Source: Chloroflexota bacterium
GTDB taxonomy: Bacteria > Chloroflexota > Limnocylindria > Limnocylindrales > CSP1-4
DNA: 52,465 nucleotides
Direction: 5' to 3'
NCBI GenBank assembly: GCA_016191345.1
Contig: JACPOU010000049.1
Coordinates: forward strand, 1 to 52,465
Below are positions 1-7,993 of this stretch, piece after piece. Below the pieces are notes generated by a model. The model ran no database searches, was not told where the DNA came from, and saw only the letters and a list, made by a program, of their open reading frames with translations. Numbering within the stretch: the first letter of the stretch is position 1; each line of letters opens with the position of its first letter. Both the position numbers and the translations under genes were made by a program.

Positions 1-1
1 C

Positions 2-1696
2 AGCAACAACATCGACAGCTGCAACCGCACCTGACACGCCCCGTCTGTCGCCGGTCTGGCGACCGTCTTCGGCGCTGGTGGCGGAACCAGCTCATATCGT
101 GAGGTCGAGGAGACGGACCTGATCGTCCTCTGGGGCAGCAATGCCCGGGAGACGCATCCGATCTTCTTCCACCACCTCCTGCGCGGCGTCCGGAACGGGG
201 CCCGCCTCTTTGCCGTGGACCCCCGCCGGACCAGCTCCGCCGAGTGGGCGGATACCTGGCTCGGCATCGACGTCGGGAGCGACATCGCCCTCGCCAACGC
301 GATCGGCCGCGAGATCATCCACGCCGGCCTCGCGAACCGCGAGTTCATCGATCGGGCGACGAGCGGCTTCGAGGCCTACAAGGCCGGCGTGGAGCCGTAC
401 ACACTCGAGGTCGCCGAGCGCGAAACGGGCGTCCCCAGGGCCGCCATCCGCGAGCTGGCCCACGCCTACGCCACCGCGCCACGGGCGATGATCTGCTGGA
501 CCCTCGGGATCACCGAGCACCACAACGCCGTGGACAACGTGCTCGCGCTGATCTCCCTGAGCCTCCTCACCGGGCACGTCGGGCGCTACGGCAGCGGCCT
601 CAACCCGCTCCGTGGCCAGAACAATGTCCAGGGCGGCGGCGACATGGGCGCGCTCCCGGATCGGCTGCCCGGCTTCCAGCACGTCGAGAACGCCGCGCTG
701 CGCGAGAAGTTCGAGGCGGCGTGGGGCGTGAAGATCCCCGCGAGGAAAGGCTGGCACCTCAGCCAGATGTTCGATGCGATCGAGCACGGCGACCTTCGAG
801 CCGCCTACGTCATCGGGGAGAACCCCGTCCAGTCGGAGGCGGACCAGAAGCGGGCGAAGGCCCTCCTGCAGAGCCTCGACTTCATGGTCGTCCAGGACCT
901 CTTCCTCACGGCGACCGCGGAACTCGCCGACGTCGTCCTGCCAGCCGCGGCCGCCTGGGCAGAGTCCGAGGGCACGGTCACGAACTCGGAACGCCGCGTC
1001 CAGCGAGTCCGGAAGGCGCTCGACCCGCCCGGCGAGGCCCGCGACGACCTCTGGATCATCTACGAGCTCGCCCGACGGATGGGCCGCGACTGGGGCGAGG
1101 CCTCGGCCGAGGCGGCCTGGAACGAGCTCCGGACCGTCTCGCCGGTCCACGCCGGCATGAGCTACGAGCGCCTCCAGGCGATGGGCGGAATCCAGTGGCC
1201 GTGCTGGGATGACCAGCACCCGGGCGAGCTCTTCCTCCACTCGCGGCTCTGGGAGGACCCCGTCCCGGGCTCGAGGGCGCCGTTCGTGCCGGTCGAGCAT
1301 GACCCACCGGTCGACCGGCTGACCGAGGACTTCCCGATCCGCCTGACGACGGGGCGCCGCCTCGATTCGTACAACACGGGCGTCCAGACGGGCGCGTTCA
1401 CCTCGCCGCTCCGGCGCGGCGAGTCACTGGACATGTCGCCCGAGGACCTGGCCCGCTTCGACCTCGCCGAGGGCGTGCGGGTCCGGGTCGTGTCGAGGCG
1501 CGGGCAGATCGAGGTCCCGGTGCGCGTCGACGACGGCCTCCGGCCGGGCCTCACCTTCATGACCTTCCACTTCCAGGACGACGTGGCGGTGAACCTCCTG
1601 ACGATCGATGCCACCGACCCGAAGTCGGGCACGGCCGAGTTCAAGGCGACCGCGATCCGGATCGAGAAGCTCGCCGCCCCGGTCGCCGCCGGCTGA
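2..1696 (+). CDS. fdhA: Formate dehydrogenase catalytic subunit, selenocysteine-containing, 5' partial
   Basis: This is the C-terminal 564 codons of a molybdopterin bis-MGD oxidoreductase; the start lies before the window. The visible frame begins NNIDSCNRT, then a TGA at 32-34, then HAPSVAGL. This is the active-site context of formate dehydrogenases (E. coli FdhF has the same order with Sec), so the TGA is read as selenocysteine and not as a stop. The MGD-binding core follows (motifs such as GQNNVQGGGDMG), and a C-terminal molydopterin-binding beta-barrel starts near visible residue 444 (TTGRRLDSYNTG). The enzyme oxidises formate to CO2 in the cytoplasm and passes electrons to Fe-S/flavin partners, here probably the NuoEF and NuoG-like products at 2736-5727. 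A gene caller that ignores Sec would start this gene falsely downstream, near 215. Confidence 0.93.
32..66 (+). promoter_or_regulatory. Bacterial SECIS element with UGA selenocysteine codon
   Basis: The in-frame TGA is at 32-34. A perfect 6-bp stem (GTCGCC 47-52 with GGCGAC 58-63) closes a GGTCT loop at 53-57. The loop begins 18 nt after the TGA, the same spacing and loop sequence as in the E. coli fdhF SECIS, where SelB binds. This marks the TGA for Sec insertion. The sel genes themselves are not in the window. Confidence 0.88.
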
Positions 1697-1910
1697 TCGA
1701 CGGGCGGTCCGGGTGCGGGCGGCGACCCGCCCGAGCGGCGAGTCGCTGTCGAGCGGCCGCAGCCTGGCCTTTCCGATCGCCGTCTCCTCCGGCACGGGAT
1801 CGTGCTCGCGGTGCTGCCCGCCTGACGCACCGGGCCTGGGTTCGATTGACCTTCCCGGGGCCGGGGCCCACCATGGCGCTTCGCGGGCGCACGGGCGCCC
1901 GCCCAGGTCG
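1697..1910. other. Intergenic, no gene recognised
   Basis: About 210 bases between fdhA and the GYD gene. I see no convincing coding frame, RNA or strong terminator. The segment is GC-rich and ends at the Shine-Dalgarno of the next gene. Confidence 0.5.
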
Positions 1911-1922
1911 AGGAGGGTCGCG

Positions 1923-2243
1923 ATGGCGCATGTCATGTTCCGTGCCCGGTATACGCAATCCGGGATCCAGGGTCTCCTCAAGGAGGGCGCCGAGGGCCGG
2001 GTCAAGGCCCTCTCCGACGTGACCGCGAGCGTAGGCGGCCGCCTCGAGACCTGCTACTGGAGCTTCGGCGACGACGACTTCCTCATGATCGCCGAGGTCC
2101 CCAGCAACGCGGCAGCGGCCGCGCTTGCGACGCGGGTCTCCGCGAGCGGCGCGGCCAGCGTCTCCACGACCGTGCTCCTCACCGCGGCCGAGGTGGACGA
2201 GGCCCGCGGCATCGGCGTGAACTACCGCGCGCCCGGCTCCTGA
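1923..2243 (+). CDS. GYD domain-containing protein
   Basis: A 106-residue protein starting MAHVMFRARYTQSG, typical of the small GYD family (ferredoxin-like alpha/beta fold, function unknown). The conserved core covers the G-x-L-K-E-G stretch, the RLETCYWSFGDDDF segment and a C-terminal TVLLTAAEVDEA helix. The ATG at 1923 is chosen because AGGAGGG at 1911-1917 sits 5 nt upstream. It lies inside the formate dehydrogenase locus, but nothing in the sequence ties it to formate metabolism. Confidence 0.85.
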   Translation: MAHVMFRARYTQSGIQGLLKEGAEGRVKALSDVTASVGGRLETCYWSFGDDDFLMIAEVPSNAAAAALATRVSASGAASVSTTVLLTAAEVDEARGIGVNYRAPGS

Positions 2244-2274
2244 CCGTCGCGGCCCACCGAATCCGGATCGGGCG

Positions 2275-2383
2275 TACCCTAGCGGGGTCGATGCAGTGTG
2301 CATCGGTGCTCCGCGTGGTCGACCTGCTTTCTCGAACAGGCCGTGCGCCTGCTGACAGGTTCGAGAAACAGGAAGGGGTCACT
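2275..2383 (+). promoter_or_regulatory. Promoter and structured 5' leader of the cold-shock gene
   Basis: A -10-like TACCCT at 2275-2280 would start transcription near 2287 and give a leader of about 97 nt. The leader has a perfect 6-bp hairpin (GATGCA/TGCATC, 2290-2304) and a long stem pairing 2323-2337 with 2359-2372 (14 bp, one bulge). The 3' arm of the long stem runs into the SD (GGAAGGGG, 2371-2378). This could work as a temperature-sensitive translational switch, as in cspA leaders; that role is inference. Confidence 0.55.
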
Positions 2384-2596
2384 GTGGCCACCGGTACCAT
2401 CAAGAAGGTCGTCGCCGATCGCGGCTTCGGGTTCATCACCGCGGAGGATGGGAAGGACTACTTCTTCCACCGCGACAGCATCCAGTCACCGCTCAGCTTC
2501 GACCGCCTCAACGGCGGCGAGGCGGTCGCCTTCGACGTCCAGTCGAGCCCCAAGGGCCCGCGGGCGGCGAACGTTCGATCGGCGGACGAGGCGTAA
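2384..2596 (+). CDS. csp: Cold-shock protein, CspA family
   Basis: A 70-residue single cold-shock domain. RNP1 is visible as RGFGFIT (normally K-G-F-G-F-I) and RNP2 as DYFFHRDS (normally V-F-V-H). It binds single-stranded nucleic acid and acts as an RNA chaperone. The GTG at 2384 gives the canonical N-terminus VATGTIKKVVADRG and has GGAAGGGG 5 nt upstream. An ATG at 2291 in the same frame would add 31 non-homologous residues and is rejected. A strong terminator follows at once, so the gene is probably monocistronic. Confidence 0.95.
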   Translation: MATGTIKKVVADRGFGFITAEDGKDYFFHRDSIQSPLSFDRLNGGEAVAFDVQSSPKGPRAANVRSADEA

Positions 2597-2618
2597 GCCG
2601 CTTCTCCTGACGACGAAG

Positions 2619-2652
2619 AACGGCCCCCGGCTTGCCGGGGGCCGTTTGATTC
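2619..2652 (+). terminator. Rho-independent terminator after csp
   Basis: A perfect 12-bp stem (2619-2630 with 2635-2646) with loop CTTG, followed by a short T-rich tail. It separates csp from the NuoEF gene. Confidence 0.85.
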
Positions 2653-2722
2653 CGGTCCCGAACGCGCGGACCGTCGATGAGCGGCGTCCGGCGTCGCGGC
2701 TCCCGAGGCGGGGGTGCACGGC

Positions 2723-2735
2723 TACACTCCGGGCG
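2723..2735 (+). promoter_or_regulatory. Leaderless-type -10 element for the NuoEF gene
   Basis: TACACT at 2723-2728 is followed by 7 nt and then the ATG, with no SD. The transcript would begin at or next to the start codon. Confidence 0.55.
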
Positions 2736-4637
2736 ATGGATCTCCACGTCGTCGGGCCGCTCGCGTCCCCGGTCGAGCGCGCTGCCGTGGACGCGATCCT
2801 CGGCCCCGCAACATCCGGCTGGAGCGGCGGGGCCCGCGATTCCGACCTCGACGGCCACGTCGCTCGAGGTGGGCACGAGGCACGCAGCCGCCGCGACCTC
2901 CTGCTGCCCGCCCTCCACGCGCTCCAGGATCGGGTCGGGCGGATCACCCAACCGGGCCTGAACTATGTCTGCCGGCGGCTGTCCGTGCCGCCGGCCGAGG
3001 CCTACGGCGTCGCCACCTTCTATGCGCTCTACGCGACGACGCCGCGGGCACCGTCCGTTGCGCACCTCTGCGACGACATCGCCTGCCGGCTCGCGGGGGC
3101 GGAGGACGTGGCGGCGGACCTGACGCGGGCCCTCGGTCCGGCCGGCGCTGCAGCCCGGGACGGCCGCGCCGCGTGGCTCCGAAGCCCATGCCTGGGGCTG
3201 TGCGAGCGGGCCCCGGCGGCGCTCTTCACGATTGCCGGGGAGCAGCCGGTCCGGGCGGCGGTCGCGCCCATCGACGCGGCCGGCGTCCTGGCGCGGCTCG
3301 AGCAGGCCGTGACCGAGCCGACCGGCAGCGCGGCGACGACCATCGAGCCGGATCTCGACACCGCAGCGTCCGTGCCTCAGGCCGGCGATCCAGCCCTCCG
3401 CATCCTCGCCCGGATCGGGCGGGTGGATCCCACGTCCCTCGACGACTACCGTGCCCAGGGCGGGTACCGCGCGCTGGCGAACGCGATGGCAATGGGCGCC
3501 GAGGCGACGATCCGAGAGGTCTCGGAATCAAAGCTGATGGGTCGCGGCGGGGCCGCATTCCCGACGGGCCGCAAATGGGCGGCGGTCGCCGCCCAGGTGG
3601 CGCTCCCGCATTACGTCGTGTGCAACGCGGACGAATCCGAGCCCGGCACGTTCAAGGACCGGGTGCTGCTGGAGGCGGACCCGTTCGCGGTCATCGAGGC
3701 GATGACGATCGAGGGATTCGCGACCGGCGCGTCGCGCGGCTACCTCTACGTCCGCGGCGAGTACCCGCTCGCGGAGCGGCGACTGCTCGGCGCGCTCGGG
3801 GCGGCGCGGGCCGCCGGGTTCCTCGGCACGAACGTCGCCGGATCGGACTGGGCCTTCGACATCGAGCTCCGGCGCGGCGCCGGTGCCTACATCTGCGGCG
3901 AGGAGACGGCGCTCTTCGAGTCGATCGAGGGCAAGCGCGGTGAGCCGCGCAACAAGCCGCCCTTCCCGGTCGAGGTCGGGCTGTTCGGCAAGCCGACGGC
4001 GATCAACAACGTCGAGACGCTCGTCAACGTGCTGCTCATCCTCGGCGAGGGCGACGGGGTCGGCGGCGGGGCGCGCTACGCGGCGACGGGCACCGAGGGC
4101 TCCACCGGCCCGAAGCTGTTCTGCCTCTCGGGCCATGTCACGCGGCCGGGCGTCTATGAGGTCCCGTTCGGGACGACACTGCGAGCGCTCCTCGAGCTCG
4201 GCGGCGGCGTGCCGGGCGGACGCGAGATCCGGGCGATCCTCCTCGGCGGCGCCGCGGGCGTCTTCGTGGGGCCGGAGGCGCTGGACGTGCCGCTCACATT
4301 CGAGGGGACGCGCGCGATCAACGCGACGCTCGGATCCGGGGTCGTGATGGTCTTCGACGAGACGGCCGACCTCGTGGGCACGCTCCGCCGGATCGCGGCG
4401 TTCTTCCGCGACGAGTCGTGCGGGCAGTGCGTGCCGTGCCGGGTCGGGTCGGTCCGGCAGGAGGAGATCCTGGCGCGACTCGCGGATGGGTCGACGGTCC
4501 GGACACGGAGCGAAGAGCTGGCACTCCTCGCGGACGTCGGACGGGCGATGCGCGACGCCAGCATCTGCGGGCTCGGGCAGACCGCGAGCTCGGCGATCGA
4601 ATCGGCATTCCGGCAACCGGCGATGATGGCCCGATGA
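2736..4637 (+). CDS. NAD-dependent formate dehydrogenase diaphorase subunit, NuoE-NuoF fusion
   Basis: A 633-residue fusion. Residues ~20-190 are a NuoE/FdsG thioredoxin-like [2Fe-2S] domain with Cys pairs CDDIAC (~112/117) and CLGLC (~152/156). Residues ~230-630 are NuoF/FdsB: an FMN/NADH-binding GRGGAAFPTG motif (~269), GAGAYICGEETAL, and [4Fe-4S] ligands ESCGQCVPC plus a later CGLGQ. It transfers electrons from the Mo/W subunit to NAD+. The same NuoE-NuoF fusion is known in FDH1-type formate dehydrogenases (the beta subunit of Methylorubrum extorquens). The start is ATG 2736 with a TANNNT box 7 nt upstream; an earlier in-frame start would read through csp and its terminator. The stop overlaps a downstream ATG (ATGA, 4634-4637). 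Confidence 0.93.
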   Translation: MDLHVVGPLASPVERAAVDAILGPATSGWSGGARDSDLDGHVARGGHEARSRRDLLLPALHALQDRVGRITQPGLNYVCRRLSVPPAEAYGVATFYALYATTPRAPSVAHLCDDIACRLAGAEDVAADLTRALGPAGAAARDGRAAWLRSPCLGLCERAPAALFTIAGEQPVRAAVAPIDAAGVLARLEQAVTEPTGSAATTIEPDLDTAASVPQAGDPALRILARIGRVDPTSLDDYRAQGGYRALANAMAMGAEATIREVSESKLMGRGGAAFPTGRKWAAVAAQVALPHYVVCNADESEPGTFKDRVLLEADPFAVIEAMTIEGFATGASRGYLYVRGEYPLAERRLLGALGAARAAGFLGTNVAGSDWAFDIELRRGAGAYICGEETALFESIEGKRGEPRNKPPFPVEVGLFGKPTAINNVETLVNVLLILGEGDGVGGGARYAATGTEGSTGPKLFCLSGHVTRPGVYEVPFGTTLRALLELGGGVPGGREIRAILLGGAAGVFVGPEALDVPLTFEGTRAINATLGSGVVMVFDETADLVGTLRRIAAFFRDESCGQCVPCRVGSVRQEEILARLADGSTVRTRSEELALLADVGRAMRDASICGLGQTASSAIESAFRQPAMMAR

Positions 4638-4668
4638 GCGCGTCTCCTGCCCGCCCGAATCCGGGGGC

Positions 4669-5727
4669 TTGGCGGTGACGGTGGAGCATCGTCCCGCGCC
4701 GTACGTGATGCCGCCGGATCTCGAGGCGGTCTTCACGACGCCGCCCGCGCGTGCCACCCGGACGCCGGTCGCGCCGGTCGTCGAGGTACCGCCCGCCGTC
4801 ACCGTCACGATCGACGGCGTCGAGGTCACGGTGCCCTTCGGGACGACGATCCTCGAGGCCGCCCGCGCCCAGGGCCTGGACCTGCCGACCCTCTGCTACC
4901 TGGAGAACCTGGCCCCGGTCAACGTCTGCCGGGTCTGCGTGGTCGAGGTCACCGGGTCCCGGGTGCTGGTGCCGGCGTGCTCGCGGAAGGTCGAGCCGGG
5001 GATGGAGATCCAGACGGAATCGGAGCGAGTACGGCACTCGCGAAAGCTCGTGCTGGAGTTCCTCGGCTCGTCCGTGGACCTCTCGCTCGCCGGGCCGAGG
5101 GAGCCAGACGGCGACCTCGCTCGCTGGGCTTCCCGGTACGGCGCGGATGCGACGCGGTTCGGGGCGCCGGGTGACGCGGCCGAGGCTGGGTCACGGGACG
5201 CTCGCGAGGCGGGCCACCATCACGAACCGGCGGGCGCGGAGGCGGAGCGCGCGGCGACGGTCGCGCAGCCGGTCAAGGTGGACAACAACCTCTACGTCCG
5301 GGACTACTCGAAGTGCATCCTCTGCTACAAGTGCGTCGAGGCGTGCGGCGAGGACGCCCAGAACACGTTCGCGATCGCGGTCGCGGGGCGCGGCTTCGAT
5401 GCCCGGATCTCCACGGAATGGGCCGTGCCGCTCCCGGATTCCGCGTGCGTGTACTGCGGCAACTGCATCGGCGTCTGCCCGACCGGGGCGCTCATGTTCC
5501 GCTCCGAGCACGAGATGCGCGAAACCGGGACCTGGGACGAGGCCGCGCAGACGGTGACCTCGACGATCTGCCCCTACTGCGGCGTGGGCTGCGCCCTCGA
5601 CCTCCACGTCCAGGACAACACGATCGTGAAGGTGACCTCGCCGATGGATTCGTCGGTCACCGAGGGCCACCTCTGCATCAAGGGCCGCTTCGGGTTCGAG
5701 TTCACGAACGAGCGCCGCCGCGGCTGA
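4669..5727 (+). CDS. NuoG-like Fe-S subunit ending in the Fe4S4 domain of formate dehydrogenase
   Basis: A 352-residue electron-transfer protein. In order: N-terminal [2Fe-2S] ferredoxin domain (TLCYLENL, NVCRVC and a fourth Cys near 104); a NuoG-type segment with HSRKLVLEFLGSSVDL but no Cys3 triplet; two [4Fe-4S] motifs (CILCYKCVEACGED ~216, CVYCGNCIGVCPTG ~260); then CPYCGVGC (~301) and HLCIKGRFG (~335), the Fe4S4 domain that normally opens the molybdopterin subunit. It stops at TNERRRG, exactly where FdhA would continue into its MGD domains. It should wire the catalytic subunit to NuoEF. The start could be TTG 4669 or GTG 4675. A 14-codon frame (4634-4678) overlaps the NuoEF stop and may couple translation. 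Confidence 0.9.
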   Translation: MAVTVEHRPAPYVMPPDLEAVFTTPPARATRTPVAPVVEVPPAVTVTIDGVEVTVPFGTTILEAARAQGLDLPTLCYLENLAPVNVCRVCVVEVTGSRVLVPACSRKVEPGMEIQTESERVRHSRKLVLEFLGSSVDLSLAGPREPDGDLARWASRYGADATRFGAPGDAAEAGSRDAREAGHHHEPAGAEAERAATVAQPVKVDNNLYVRDYSKCILCYKCVEACGEDAQNTFAIAVAGRGFDARISTEWAVPLPDSACVYCGNCIGVCPTGALMFRSEHEMRETGTWDEAAQTVTSTICPYCGVGCALDLHVQDNTIVKVTSPMDSSVTEGHLCIKGRFGFEFTNERRRG

Positions 5728-5782
5728 CGGCTCTGGGCGGGCCGCTGCCAGGGTCAGCGCGATGTGCCCGCCACGCACGATT

Positions 5783-6703
5783 TCACGGAGGGAGTGACCT
5801 CGGTTGAACCCGTGAGTCGCTCACGCCAACCAAGTCGTGCCCCTCACGCACCGACCCGGCCGCTGGGAGGGGACCGGGCAGCGGTGAGGCGCGCACGTGC
5901 GCCCGTCCTGGCGTCACGCCCTCAGAATCGTGCGTGCCAGCCACGGACCGACCTTCCGGACGACCGCTTGCGACCCGGCCGAGGCGAACGCCCCGCGGCG
6001 GCGCGTCGAGGATCGTCGCGGTTCCTCGCTCCACTCGAGCCCACAGGACCCCCGATCCCGGCCAGGGGCGGGCGGAGTCGCGAAGGGCGCCCACGACGTC
6101 GGTCGTCGGCGCCGGGTACGCGGCTTCGAGCGTCGCCTGGAACTGGTTGGCGAGCGCGCGCGTGTCCCGCGTCGATCGCAGGACGAGCAGTCGCGCGCCG
6201 CGGTCCCCCGGCGAGCGCTCGAACAGCGCGTCGGCCTTCTCGCCGGCCCGGCGCAGCGTCTCCTCGAGTCGGCGGAGCTCAGACTGGACCTCGCAGGCAA
6301 CCACGATTCCGTGCCCTGGATCACGGATCACGAGGTCGATCACGCCGCGGATCCGGCCGTTGATCGCGACCTCCGGGCGCGCGATGAAGGCTCGATCGAG
6401 GAGGCGGATCAGGGCCTCGACGATCGGCGCCTGGAAGCGATCGTGGAGTCGCGGCCCCGATCCCGGATAGAAGCGGACGCTCAGGTCCGAGCCGAGCGCG
6501 GCGCCCACGGCGATGAGTGCCTCCAGACTCGGGTTGGCGATTCCGGCCTCGAGGCGCGACAGGTGGCTCCGATCCACGCCCGACGCCCGCCCAACGGCCG
6601 TTTGTGTCACGCCGGCGTCCAGGCGGAGCTGCCGAATCTGCGTTCCAAGGGCACGTCGGAGGTCGCGGGTCGCGGCGGCGATGGCGCGAGGTCCGAGGAC
6701 CAT
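5783..6703 (-). CDS. XRE-family HTH protein with PD-(D/E)XK-like C-terminal domain
   Basis: The N-terminal ~60 residues form a Cro/C1 HTH (GTQIRQLRLDAGVTQTAV then GVDRSHLSRLEAG). The middle holds a nuclease-like core: GVIDLVI, then VVACEVQSELRRLEE, spaced like the D...ExQ/K signature of PD-(D/E)XK folds, and a later RLLVLRSTRDTR strand. The C-terminal ~60 residues are low-complexity and Pro/Arg/Gly-rich. Starts at 6703, 6715 or 6754 are possible; 6703 (MVLGPRAIAAATRDL) fits the HTH best. It lies between the formate dehydrogenase genes and fdhD. Regulator and/or nuclease are both possible; the fold assignment is by eye. Confidence 0.7.
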   Translation of the reverse strand: MVLGPRAIAAATRDLRRALGTQIRQLRLDAGVTQTAVGRASGVDRSHLSRLEAGIANPSLEALIAVGAALGSDLSVRFYPGSGPRLHDRFQAPIVEALIRLLDRAFIARPEVAINGRIRGVIDLVIRDPGHGIVVACEVQSELRRLEETLRRAGEKADALFERSPGDRGARLLVLRSTRDTRALANQFQATLEAAYPAPTTDVVGALRDSARPWPGSGVLWARVERGTATILDAPPRGVRLGRVASGRPEGRSVAGTHDSEGVTPGRAHVRASPLPGPLPAAGSVREGHDLVGVSDSRVQPRSLPP

Positions 6704-6754
6704 GCTCGTGGGCATGCCCGGATTGAACGACTGAGCGCTTATCTGCCACTTCAC

Positions 6755-6980
6755 TGACGCGCAGGTCGCTCTGCGCCGCTGTGCGCAGGAGACACAATCT
6801 CACGGACGAAGCGGCCGCCTACGAGCGCGCAGGCGAGTCGGGGCGGCGGCCGAGTGGGTGGCGACCACGTTTCAAGCCACTCGGTGGCGTACAGGCACAC
6901 ATGAGTCGTGAGCGACGCGAGCTGGCGCTGGGATCGGGACCGGCGCCGCGACAGGCCATCGGAATTGTGCGCAGCAGGCA
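6755..6980. other. Intergenic, no gene recognised
   Basis: I see no frame with protein-like composition. It probably holds the promoter of the HTH gene (reading left), but I cannot place the boxes with confidence. Confidence 0.4.
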
Positions 6981-6983
6981 CGG

Positions 6984-7086
6984 CGCTCGGGTGGGGGCGC
7001 GCTCGGGTGGGGGCGCGCGCTCGGGTTGGGACGGGCGCTCGGGTGGGGGCGCGCGCTCGGGTTGGGACGGGCGCTCGGGTGGGGGC
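6984..7086. repeat. G-rich tandem repeat, six 16-18 bp units
   Basis: Units alternate between CGCTCGGGTGGGGGCGCG and CGCTCGGGTTGGGACGGG, which gives a 36-bp higher-order period. The G runs could form quadruplexes on the plus strand. It sits 35 bp beyond the fdhD stop. Confidence 0.85.
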
Positions 7087-7120
7087 CCTCCGCCCCACCC
7101 CGACTCCGACCCGGACTCGG

Positions 7121-7987
7121 TCAGCCCATGAGGTCGCGCAGGTCCACGCGACCATCATGCGTATAGACGTTGAACCCGTCGCCGCGCAGGAAGCCGACGA
7201 GCGTCACGCCCAACCGCTCGGCCAGCCGGATCGCGAGGTCGGACGGCGCGGAAACCGCGCAGAGGATCGGCACGCCCGCCACCGCGGCCTTCTGGACGAT
7301 CTCGAACGACACCCGCCCGGACACCATCAGCACCCGGTCCCAGAGCGGCAGCTCCCGGGCGAGCGCCCGCGATCCGATCAGCTTGTCGAGAGCGTTGTGT
7401 CGCCCGACGTCCTCGCGGATCGCCACGAGCTCGCCGTCGGTCGTGAACAGGCCCGCGGCATGCAGCCCGCCCGTCCGCTCGAACGCCGGCTGCGCGGCGC
7501 GCAACCGGTCCGGCAGCAACAGGAGCACCGTGCGCGAGACCACCGGCAGGCCCTTGGGCAGCGGCTCGCAGCGAACGGCGATCTCGTCGATCGAGGCCTT
7601 GCCGCAGATCCCGCACGAGGCGGTCGCCACGAAGTGGCGCGCCGCCGCGATCGATGGATCGACCTTCCGTGACAGGCGCACGAGGACTGCGTCATCGGGC
7701 TCCGCCATGAAGCCCGGGTCGCCGACGTCCACGCCGAGGATCTCGGCGTCGCCGAGAAGCCCCTCGGTCGTGAGGAACCCGACCGCGAGCTCCTTCTCAT
7801 ATCCGGGCGTCCGCATCGTGACCGCGATGTCGATCGGGTTCTGGCGCGGCCCCGCGGCCCGGATCTGGAGCGGCTCCTCGCCCACGACGAGGTCGTCGCG
7901 GAGCTCCAGCTCGGCGCCCCGCACGGCGACGACCTTGACGCTCGTGACGTGGCGGACGGGCAGGGCCGGATCGAGAGAGGTGCTCAC
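7121..7987 (-). CDS. fdhD: Formate dehydrogenase accessory sulfurtransferase FdhD
   Basis: A 288-residue protein. FdhD takes sulfur from IscS and inserts it into the Mo-bisMGD cofactor of formate dehydrogenase. Visible signatures are GYEKELAVGFLTTEGL, the conserved Cys motif ASCGICGKAS, and the C-terminal MVSGRVSFEIVQKAAVAG and GLGV-type nucleotide-binding region. The GTG at 7987 gives MSTSLDPALPV and has TACACT 6 nt upstream on its strand (7994-7999), so it is probably leaderless. It is divergent from the PPOX gene with overlapping -10 boxes. Its presence supports an active formate dehydrogenase in this locus. Confidence 0.94.
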   Translation of the reverse strand: MSTSLDPALPVRHVTSVKVVAVRGAELELRDDLVVGEEPLQIRAAGPRQNPIDIAVTMRTPGYEKELAVGFLTTEGLLGDAEILGVDVGDPGFMAEPDDAVLVRLSRKVDPSIAAARHFVATASCGICGKASIDEIAVRCEPLPKGLPVVSRTVLLLLPDRLRAAQPAFERTGGLHAAGLFTTDGELVAIREDVGRHNALDKLIGSRALARELPLWDRVLMVSGRVSFEIVQKAAVAGVPILCAVSAPSDLAIRLAERLGVTLVGFLRGDGFNVYTHDGRVDLRDLMG

Positions 7988-7993
7988 CTCGCG

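Noticed and set aside
32..34. In-frame TGA read as a nonsense mutation making fdhA a pseudogene
   Set aside because: The codon falls at the known Sec position and is followed by a SECIS with the exact E. coli spacing; the 550 codons after it are intact.
92..1300. Long antisense open frame across fdhA
   Set aside because: No domain, Arg/Val/Asp-rich mirror composition of a GC-rich gene; fdhA covers the same DNA.
6984..7086. Possible CRISPR array
   Set aside because: Units are directly adjacent with no spacers and there are no cas genes.
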